From G039029935 sp039029935 (GTDB lineage Bacteria > Chloroflexota > Anaerolineae > Caldilineales > Caldilineaceae): a stretch of DNA of 9,280 nucleotides. Numbering within the stretch: position 1 is the first letter of the stretch; each line of letters begins with the position of its first letter. The notes under the pieces are model-generated. The model saw only the letters and a list, made by a program, of their open reading frames with translations. It was not told the origin of the DNA and made no database searches. The position numbers were made by a program, and so were the translations under genes. Below are positions 3,545-9,280 of this stretch, piece after piece. The DNA is taken from NCBI GenBank assembly GCA_039029935.1, contig JBCCFC010000481.1:1-9280 (forward strand). Direction: 5' to 3'.

Positions 3545-6500
3545 ATGTCAACGTTAACAAACACATTGACCAGTTACCTGCCTGCAATTGTCACGCAGTC
3601 GCTAGAAAAGAACCCAACACCGATCAATGCACCATCTGGCGAGGTATTTCCAGCGGCAGTTTTGTTTGCCGATTTTTCTGACTTTACGGCATTGAGCATC
3701 CAGATGTCTGGTCTGGGGCCGGGCGGTGCTGGGTCAGAAATGCTCACGCAGTTATTCAACTCCTATTTTGATCAGCTCATTCAAGTCATCACCGCACATG
3801 GGGGCGATATCGTCAAATTTGCAGGCGACGCCATCATTGCGGTATGGCCCGCCACCAAAGCACATCTGGGCTATGTCCTCGACCCTGCCAGCGATGCTAG
3901 CGATATACCCATGGAGGGCGAAGAGGTGGATCCGCTCTCATGTGGCGAGGACGCGTCTGGAGATGATTCGTATTCCTTGTCCAGCGATGAGCAATATAAG
4001 ATTCGCCTTCAGCGGGCTATTTTACAGGCTGTTCAATGTAGCAAGACCATGTTATCCCAAGTTGACCTCAATGCAGGTCATCTGCTTTCTGGTGATTATG
4101 AAACGTTGGCAGATAAAGAAGTCCATCTGCGGATTTCGATTGCCGCGGGTGACATTTTTATGGCCCATTTGGGTGGACTATATGGCCGTTGGGAGTTGCT
4201 GGTCTCTGGCGAACCGATGGTAGAGATTGGGACTGCCAACAATTTGCGGCGTACCAATGAGATTGTTATGTCACCGTCTGCATGGAATCTTGTGCATCGC
4301 CTTTGTAAGGGGACCGCACTTTCCCTGTTGCCAACAATGGTGGGGGGACTGCCTTGGGGCGCAAAACTTGACGAAGTGTTGGTCGATGTCTCCTTTAAAC
4401 CCACCTTTGTGCCCCATCCATCAAGCGAAGCCGAGGCCACACTGCGCGCCTATATCCCCGGTGCCGTGCGCGAACGCTTGACTGCGGGGCAGGCCAACTG
4501 GCTGGCCGAGCTTCGTTTTATCACCGTCATCTTTATCCACCTGCCTGAATTGAGCCATATCACACCGCTCTCCGAAGCGCAAACGATTATGCAGGCCGTT
4601 CAACATGCCATCTATCGCTATGAGGGTAGCATCAACAAGCTCAGTGTGGATGACAAGGGCACAACGCTGATTGCGGGCATGGGGCTGCCACCGCTTGCTC
4701 ATGAGGATGATGCCCAACGCGCCATCTGTGCCAGCGTTGATATCTTGTCGAGTTTGCAGGACTTGGGGCTGTATAGTGCTATTGGCATTGCCACAGGACG
4801 CGTCTATTGTGGTTTGGTGGGCAACGAACAACGCCATGAATACACGATGATGGGTGATGTCATGAACATTGCCGCGCGCTTGATGCAGGCCGCACCAGGC
4901 GAAATCTATTGCGATGAAATCACCTATCAGCTTGCCAAAAACACCATCCCCTTTGAAATTCTCGAACCGATCACGGTCAAAGGCAAGACCGAGATTGTCC
5001 CGATTTACTCCCCCGAAGTTGGCACCTTTGACGATGAATTTACAACCACCGTTGGTTACGAGACAGGTGCGAGTTATGTCCCTTGGTATTACACAGCCAA
5101 CAATATTCCCCAATATCTCAATGGCTCCGCACAGCCCTACCCACCACGTCGTCATACGTTTCAGCAGCCGTACTATCAGTTTAATGATATCCCGCTGGTC
5201 TCCCTGGATGGCGATGCACCCACAAATGGACAGCAGAGTTCTGAGGAAAAAGCACTTCCCGACACAATTATTGGGCGTGATCGTGAACTATCAATTCTCT
5301 TTGATGCTGTGGATGCATTGCAGGAGGGTGTTGAACAGAGCTTTTTGCTGACGGGCGAAACGGGCATCGGCAAGACGCTGTTGCTCAACGCGGTACAAGC
5401 ACATCTGGACAACGCTACGGAAGAATATACAACGCTCTGGGCTTCTGGGCACGTCATCAGCGAAACGCAACCGTATCACGTGTGGTTGCCGCTATTGATT
5501 GAAATTTTGGGGCTACACACCGCTGACACCAAAAAGTTTGCGGGTGCGCAACAGGGTGCGGTCTTGGCACATCTATACACCACGGACTCCTCGTTGATTG
5601 AATGGGCAGCACTGCTCAACGACCTCTTCCCCTTGGACTTGCCTGAAAGCCAGCGGCTGTTGGAAATGGTCCCAGAAGAACGTAGTCAAAAACGATGCTT
5701 TTTGTTGAGCCAACTGATCTGTCAAGCCATGCAAAAGAAGCCACTGGTGCTATTGTTGGATGATGTACAGTGGTTTGATAGCGAGTCGCTGCGTGTATTA
5801 GAGACAATCGTGGCCTCCGAAGCGCGCCCCCAATGTCTGATTATTATGGCCGCCCGCTACTCCTTTGCCTTTCAATCAGAAAAATTTCGGTTAACCAAAT
5901 TAGACCTTGAGCAGCAAACGACCCCTGTATCATCAACGCCTGTATCATCAACGCCTGTATCATCAACGCCTGTATCATCAACGCCTGTATCATCAACACC
6001 TGTATCATTAACACCTACTGCCGTCAAGGAGTTGCAACTCAGCCCCCTTTCCAAAGAAAATATTGAGCGGCTCCTCTGCCAACGCTGGCAAGTGCGCGCA
6101 TTTGAATCCACCATCATCGATTTTATCTATCAACGGACTCAGGGCTACCCGCTCTATAGCAAGGGCGTTGCCGATACCCTCCTGTCAATGGGCAAAATCC
6201 AGATCGATCCACAACAGCATAAAATCATCCAGACCGACTCTGCCCAAAACGGTTTTGGTATAAAGGGGACACACTTACCGTACACCGTGCAAAATGTCAT
6301 CACCAGTCAACTCGACCAACTCTCTCCCCAACTCCAGCTAACGCTCAAAGTCGCCAGCGTCATTGGCGCCGAATTCAATCTCGATCTGCTCTACGATGTC
6401 TATCCTCTCGAACAAGACAAACCCACACTACTCTCCAGCATCCAACATCTTGTTGATGACTACTGGATTCAACCACAGATGGCGACACCCTTAGGCAAGC

Positions 6501-6652
6501 CAATCACCATATCACCCAATGGGACACGACCAGAGCCACAAACCTATCAATTTCGGCTGGCCGTTGTCCAAGAAGTAGCCTATAACTTGATGTCGATTGC
6601 ACAGCGTCGACAGTTGGAGCGGGCGATTGAGGTGTATGGTGCAGTAGAATAA
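3545..6652 (+). CDS. Soluble-type (class IIIb) adenylate cyclase: two cyclase domains plus AAA/STAND ATPase
   Basis: The protein converts ATP to cAMP in the cytoplasm and is built like mammalian soluble adenylyl cyclase (sAC). Cyclase domain 1 (about 35-265) has both metal aspartates, D43 in FADFSDFT and D95 in KFAGDA, but lacks the transition-state Asn/Arg. Cyclase domain 2 (about 323-495) has the adenine pair K365 (INKLSVDDKG) and T434 (HEYTMMGD) and the catalytic N441 and R445 (NIAAR). One composite active site is therefore expected. K plus T marks an ATP-using class IIIb enzyme, a group often activated by bicarbonate. An acidic insert (about 110-142) enlarges domain 1. The ATPase begins at GRDREL (577-582), with Walker A GETGIGKT (604-611) and Walker B LVLLLDD (734-740). 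A TPVSS repeat linker covers 793-822. The 1035 residues stop without the TPR region that usually follows, and only 169 bp separate the stop from the next gene. The start codon has no evident Shine-Dalgarno, but ATG 3545 puts D43 about where sAC has D47. Confidence 0.95.
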   Translation: MSTLTNTLTSYLPAIVTQSLEKNPTPINAPSGEVFPAAVLFADFSDFTALSIQMSGLGPGGAGSEMLTQLFNSYFDQLIQVITAHGGDIVKFAGDAIIAVWPATKAHLGYVLDPASDASDIPMEGEEVDPLSCGEDASGDDSYSLSSDEQYKIRLQRAILQAVQCSKTMLSQVDLNAGHLLSGDYETLADKEVHLRISIAAGDIFMAHLGGLYGRWELLVSGEPMVEIGTANNLRRTNEIVMSPSAWNLVHRLCKGTALSLLPTMVGGLPWGAKLDEVLVDVSFKPTFVPHPSSEAEATLRAYIPGAVRERLTAGQANWLAELRFITVIFIHLPELSHITPLSEAQTIMQAVQHAIYRYEGSINKLSVDDKGTTLIAGMGLPPLAHEDDAQRAICASVDILSSLQDLGLYSAIGIATGRVYCGLVGNEQRHEYTMMGDVMNIAARLMQAAPGEIYCDEITYQLAKNTIPFEILEPITVKGKTEIVPIYSPEVGTFDDEFTTTVGYETGASYVPWYYTANNIPQYLNGSAQPYPPRRHTFQQPYYQFNDIPLVSLDGDAPTNGQQSSEEKALPDTIIGRDRELSILFDAVDALQEGVEQSFLLTGETGIGKTLLLNAVQAHLDNATEEYTTLWASGHVISETQPYHVWLPLLIEILGLHTADTKKFAGAQQGAVLAHLYTTDSSLIEWAALLNDLFPLDLPESQRLLEMVPEERSQKRCFLLSQLICQAMQKKPLVLLLDDVQWFDSESLRVLETIVASEARPQCLIIMAARYSFAFQSEKFRLTKLDLEQQTTPVSSTPVSSTPVSSTPVSSTPVSSTPVSLTPTAVKELQLSPLSKENIERLLCQRWQVRAFESTIIDFIYQRTQGYPLYSKGVADTLLSMGKIQIDPQQHKIIQTDSAQNGFGIKGTHLPYTVQNVITSQLDQLSPQLQLTLKVASVIGAEFNLDLLYDVYPLEQDKPTLLSSIQHLVDDYWIQPQMATPLGKPITISPNGTRPEPQTYQFRLAVVQEVAYNLMSIAQRRQLERAIEVYGAVE
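5921..6016 (+). repeat. 15-bp tandem repeat in the cyclase gene (six TPVSS units)
   Basis: Six copies of ACGCCTGTATCATCA, with changes only in the first and last, run from 5921 to 6010, and six more bases of a seventh follow. Each encodes Thr-Pro-Val-Ser-Ser (residues 793-822; the last unit is TPVSL). A 15-bp unit keeps the frame, so copy number can change by slippage without breaking the protein. It forms a flexible linker between the ATPase core and its C-terminal part. The antisense reads DDTGV repeats, which has no meaning of its own. Confidence 0.95.
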
Positions 6653-6653
6653 G

Positions 6654-6676
6654 TTGCAAATGCTCTGTCCTTGCAA
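6654..6676. repeat. TTGCAA/TTGCAA weak hairpin after the cyclase stop
   Basis: Two copies of the palindrome TTGCAA (6654-6659, 6671-6676) can pair across an 11-nt loop one base after the cyclase stop codon. The stem is short and has no T-run, so termination here is doubtful. Confidence 0.25.
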
Positions 6677-6698
6677 AATATGGAAAATATGGGAAATC

Positions 6699-6707
6699 TG
6701 CTATACT
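6699..6707 (+). promoter_or_regulatory. Extended -10 promoter (TGCTATACT) for the MscS gene
   Basis: TG at 6699-6700, one base, then TATACT (6702-6707) is a close match to an extended -10. No clear -35 is seen 17 bp upstream. Transcription would begin near 6714, about 108 nt before the channel start codon, with the 14-bp repeats inside the leader. Confidence 0.4.
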
Positions 6708-6716
6708 CTGGTCTCA

Positions 6717-6748
6717 TCGAGGTGTAATTATGCTCGAATCATGTCGAG
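6717..6748 (+). promoter_or_regulatory. Competing short hairpins in the MscS leader
   Basis: TCGAG (6717-6721), CTCGA (6733-6737) and TCGAG (6744-6748) allow two mutually exclusive 5-bp stems around the same middle arm, immediately before the 14-bp repeats. This could be a small switch or a chance arrangement. Confidence 0.25.
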
Positions 6749-6792
6749 TATTTGGTTGACAGTATTTGGTTGACAGTATTTGGTTGACAGTA
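6747..6792. repeat. Three 14-bp tandem repeats (AGTATTTGGTTGAC) upstream of the MscS gene
   Basis: Exact copies lie at 6747-6760, 6761-6774 and 6775-6788, and AGTA of a fourth follows. Each junction forms TTGACA (6756-6761, 6770-6775, 6784-6789), the sigma70 -35 consensus. Only weak -10 candidates follow, such as AGAATA at 6806-6811. The array could be a binding-site cluster, a multi-register -35, or a slippage product. Confidence 0.9.
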
Positions 6793-6821
6793 CGACAACA
6801 AAATCAGAATAGGATTAACCT

Positions 6822-8171
6822 ATGAATTTTAGTGACCCACGCTTACAGGCACTATACGAACAGATTAACATCATCCAGATTGTCCTTGAACGGCCTGTTG
6901 TGCAGCGGCAACTGCTTGCATTTATCATTGTATTTGCGCTTTCATGGTTTTTGCCTTTTCTGTTGGAGCGCATTCTCAGCCGTATTGCCCCCAAACGTCT
7001 CGTCGCGATGGTGCGCGCCAACATCAACCCCGAAATCGATACGCAGACAACGACCTATAGCCAGACACCCCACATCGCTCTCTCACCTTGGCAAACCCAA
7101 TTGATCTTGTGGGCCTATGCGATTGAACACACTTTTTTTCCCATTTTAGGACTGATTTTTAGCCAACTCGCCATCACCTATTTCAAAAGCAACCTCTGGC
7201 GTTGGGGACTCATCGAACAACTACGCCTTCTCTTCTGGCTACTCTTGGCCTATCGCATCCTCGAAGGCTTACTGCCCGTTTTTCTCCCCAAAGATATTGC
7301 ACTGCGATACACACGACGTTTTCTGCGCCCCTTTTTTGCCATCCTCATGATATGGAGTGTCTATACACAACTAGTCGATACCTTCCCGCTGGGCACCATT
7401 GAACTCTTTACCATTCTGGGTGCATCTATTTCGCTACGCAGTCTCTTTATTGCCATCGTCACCTTCTATATTTTTTTCGCCTGTTCACAGATTATTGCCG
7501 ATCTACTCAATCGGGTGATATTGCCACGCACCGATATTGATGATAATCTTGTACGTGCGATTGGGGATACAACCAACTACACACTCATTATTATTGGTAT
7601 ACTAGCGTCACTGGGCGTGTTGGGCATCAATCTATCTGCCTTGACCATCATCGGCGGTGGACTCTCGGTGGGCATTGGCTTTGGGATGCAAGACCTTGTT
7701 GCCAATGTCGTCAGCGGTGTCCTTCTGCTCTTTGACCGCACCCTGCGTCCCGGTGATGTTGTGGAGATTGCAGGCAAACAGGGCGTTGTCCATCGGCTGG
7801 GGATGCGCTCGACGGTTTTGCGCACACAGGACAATGTGGAAGTTTTTGTCCCCAACAAGACGCTCCTGACATCCGCCGTCTCCACCTATACCTATACCAA
7901 CCGACTTGTTCGTGACTCATTGACGCTCGACGTAAGCAGCGATGTGGACCCAGATCAAATGCGGACATTGCTGCTTGCCATTACCCGACAAAATCCGCTT
8001 ATTCTCGAAAAACCCATCCCACAAGTCTATTTCACCAGCTTTAGCGCCAGCACATTACAGTTTGAACTCACATTTTGGCTCGACAAACCAGAGCAGGTTG
8101 ACCAAATCATGAGCGATTTACGCTTTACGATTTGGCGTGGTTGTACAGAAAAAGGATTTGCGATACAATAG
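6822..8171 (+). CDS. MscS-family mechanosensitive ion channel
   Basis: This inner-membrane channel opens under membrane tension and releases solutes during hypo-osmotic shock. About seven hydrophobic segments are visible: roughly 31-52, 94-120, 131-155, 168-190, 205-228, 250-270 and the pore segment 271-306. The extra N-terminal helices make it larger than the 286-residue E. coli MscS. The pore-to-beta junction carries the family signature GFGMQDLVANVVSG (286-299), then LLLFDRTLRPGDVVEI, and the beta domain has LRTQDN and VPNK (P344, N345). Residues 365-449 form the cytoplasmic alpha/beta domain. The end, CTEKGFAIQ, stops where most relatives continue with a short PFPQ-type strand, so the C-terminal barrel may be trimmed. 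The start is supported by AGGA (6811-6814), 7 nt before the ATG. It follows the cyclase on the same strand but seems to have its own promoter. Confidence 0.95.
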   Translation: MNFSDPRLQALYEQINIIQIVLERPVVQRQLLAFIIVFALSWFLPFLLERILSRIAPKRLVAMVRANINPEIDTQTTTYSQTPHIALSPWQTQLILWAYAIEHTFFPILGLIFSQLAITYFKSNLWRWGLIEQLRLLFWLLLAYRILEGLLPVFLPKDIALRYTRRFLRPFFAILMIWSVYTQLVDTFPLGTIELFTILGASISLRSLFIAIVTFYIFFACSQIIADLLNRVILPRTDIDDNLVRAIGDTTNYTLIIIGILASLGVLGINLSALTIIGGGLSVGIGFGMQDLVANVVSGVLLLFDRTLRPGDVVEIAGKQGVVHRLGMRSTVLRTQDNVEVFVPNKTLLTSAVSTYTYTNRLVRDSLTLDVSSDVDPDQMRTLLLAITRQNPLILEKPIPQVYFTSFSASTLQFELTFWLDKPEQVDQIMSDLRFTIWRGCTEKGFAIQ

Positions 8172-8210
8172 TCAGGCCAATCAGCATATTTGTTTTTTGT
8201 TTTGCGCCGT

Positions 8211-8239
8211 TTGACACAAGGCAAGAAAAGCAGTATGAT
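8211..8239 (+). promoter_or_regulatory. Near-consensus sigma70 promoter for the solute-binding protein gene
   Basis: TTGACA (8211-8216), a 17-bp spacer, then TATGAT (8234-8239): a perfect -35, an ideal spacing and five of six -10 bases. Transcription would begin near 8246, about 59 nt before the ATG at 8305. I see no clear operator palindrome around it. Confidence 0.75.
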
Positions 8240-8304
8240 GTCGGATAGTTCAATGCCTCTCTTATTTTTTTGTAGTTCTAGGGTATCAATCATAAGGAGA
8301 AATC

Positions 8305-9280
8305 ATGAGCAATCATCCAAAACGCCAATTTTCGCGACGGCAATTTCTGCAACTCACAGGCATGGCAGCCAGTGCAGCCGTTTTAGCAGCCTGTGCTGCA
8401 CCTGTGGCTGCCCCTTCTGGCAGCAATGAGGGCGGTGGTGACGCTGCCGCCGAGGGTATAAAGATGGAAGCCTGGTCACGCATGACTGACTTGGCGCAAG
8501 AATCCATCAAAGAGATCATTGACATCTACAATGAGCAGAATGAAATCGGTGCCGAGGTTGAATTTGTCTACATTGCCCAAACACAGGGTAGTCAGGCAGA
8601 TGAGAAACTGCTAACCGCTGTTGCAGGTGGCAACCCACCCGCACTCCACTACGCAGACCGCTTCACGGTTCCACAATTTGCCCATGAAGGTTTCTTTACC
8701 AACATTTCAGACTTTGCCGATACCGCGGGTGTCACCAAGGACCTCTATTTCGACTTTGCTTGGGAAGAGACGGTCTATAAAGGGGGCGTCTATGCACTAT
8801 CCTTTGACACGGACACGCGCGCACTCTGGTACAACATGGACATCATGGAAGAGGCTGGGCTAGACCCTGAATCACCACCAACAAACTTGGACGAGTTGAT
8901 GGAAGCGACGGCGGCATTGACAACCAAAAACGATGTGGGGGCGATTGACCGCTATGGATTTAATCCTATCTATGACCAAGCGTGGCTCTATACATGGGGC
9001 TTTGCCTTTGGTGGTGAATTCCAGGATGGCGATGGTCGTATCACCTTTGCCAACGAGAACAACGTTGCGTCAATGGAATTTCTGAAGGGCTTTATCGACC
9101 AGATTGGTGTAGAGGAACTTGACGCTATGTTAGCCGCCTGTGCTGGTGGTAACTGTCGTGGACCAAACGACTACTTCTGGACGGACCAATCAGCCATGAC
9201 CTGTAGCGGTAACTGGAAAGTTGCCCAGCATCATCGCTACAAACCAGACACCAATTATGGTGTTGTCCCATTCCCAGGAC
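8305..9280 (+). CDS. ABC-transporter substrate-binding lipoprotein, family 1 (sugar-type), partial at window end
   Basis: This is the extracytoplasmic receptor that captures a solute, most likely a sugar or oligosaccharide, and delivers it to an ABC permease. The leader has the twin-arginine motif SRRQFL (10-15), a hydrophobic stretch and the lipobox VLAAC, so C30 should be lipidated after Tat export. An Ala/Gly/Ser linker (31-50) then meets a family 1 (UgpB/MalE-like) fold: IKMEAWSR, the conserved TAVAGGNPPALHYAD block, and YALSFDTDTRALWYNMDIMEEAGLDP, the typical segment where the protein docks a ligand. Three cysteines (C279, C284, C300) in a late loop are less usual. AAGGAGA (8294-8300) lies 4-5 nt before the ATG and a strong promoter precedes it. 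The frame is open to the last base (325 codons seen of an expected 420-480). Permease genes probably follow outside the window. The exact ligand cannot be read. Confidence 0.93.
   Translation, partial: MSNHPKRQFSRRQFLQLTGMAASAAVLAACAAPVAAPSGSNEGGGDAAAEGIKMEAWSRMTDLAQESIKEIIDIYNEQNEIGAEVEFVYIAQTQGSQADEKLLTAVAGGNPPALHYADRFTVPQFAHEGFFTNISDFADTAGVTKDLYFDFAWEETVYKGGVYALSFDTDTRALWYNMDIMEEAGLDPESPPTNLDELMEATAALTTKNDVGAIDRYGFNPIYDQAWLYTWGFAFGGEFQDGDGRITFANENNVASMEFLKGFIDQIGVEELDAMLAACAGGNCRGPNDYFWTDQSAMTCSGNWKVAQHHRYKPDTNYGVVPFPG

Noticed and set aside
4421..5155. Long antisense frame (244 codons) opposite the cyclase
   Set aside because: It lies entirely inside the second cyclase domain, whose motifs are unmistakable on the plus strand. 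It is a composition-driven shadow.
5872..6117. Antisense frame with repeated DDTGV units
   Set aside because: The repeats are simply the reverse strand of the 15-bp tandem array in the cyclase gene.
8190..8204. T-rich run after mscS as an intrinsic terminator
   Set aside because: No GC-rich stem precedes the Ts, so it is not called.

Overview
The window looks like a chromosomal segment of a Chloroflexota bacterium, probably from the Caldilineae/Anaerolineae side. This is inferred from protein style, not from a marker gene. The clues are a Tat-type lipoprotein sugar-binding protein with a SRRQFLQLTG...LAAC leader, a secreted protein ending in IYLPLVMQ, a bacterial RIO1-type kinase, and a large two-cyclase-plus-ATPase protein of a type common in that phylum and in cyanobacteria. 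No rRNA, tRNA, CRISPR array or intact transposase gene is visible.

Layout. 1-675: AT-rich, hairpin-dense sequence with no long gene. It holds a 27-codon ORF behind a near-perfect Shine-Dalgarno and, just after it, an RNA-like three-way junction (291-347). The segment may be the remnant or MITE-like end of an insertion element, or a small structured RNA locus. 676-1887 (+): RIO1-family protein kinase. 1888-2024: a GGTCGGT/ACCGACC fold-back repeat and an 11-bp stem-loop between convergent genes. 2025-2798 (-): exported protein with one immunoglobulin-like/DUF11-like domain. 2799-3544: intergenic, with a second fold-back repeat (2975-3068), an extended -10 promoter (3271-3279), and a leader of about 260 nt carrying several stem-loops that ends in a terminator-like hairpin just before the next gene. 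3545-6652 (+): 1035-residue adenylate cyclase of soluble-adenylyl-cyclase (sAC, class IIIb) type, with two cyclase domains and an AAA/STAND-type ATPase. 6653-6821: extended -10 promoter, alternative hairpins and three 14-bp tandem repeats that each contain TTGACA. 6822-8171 (+): MscS-family mechanosensitive channel. 8172-8304: a near-consensus sigma70 promoter. 8305-9280 (+): substrate-binding lipoprotein of a family-1 (sugar-type) ABC importer, cut by the window edge.

How the genes relate. Each of the last three genes appears to have its own promoter, so this does not look like one tight operon. A signalling theme is plausible: cAMP made by the cyclase, possibly linked to inorganic carbon; osmotic release through MscS; and regulated sugar uptake. 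The window contains no cAMP receptor that would prove a link. The most unusual signals are the structured leader before the cyclase, the folded region at 1-400, and the repeat families in the spacers.
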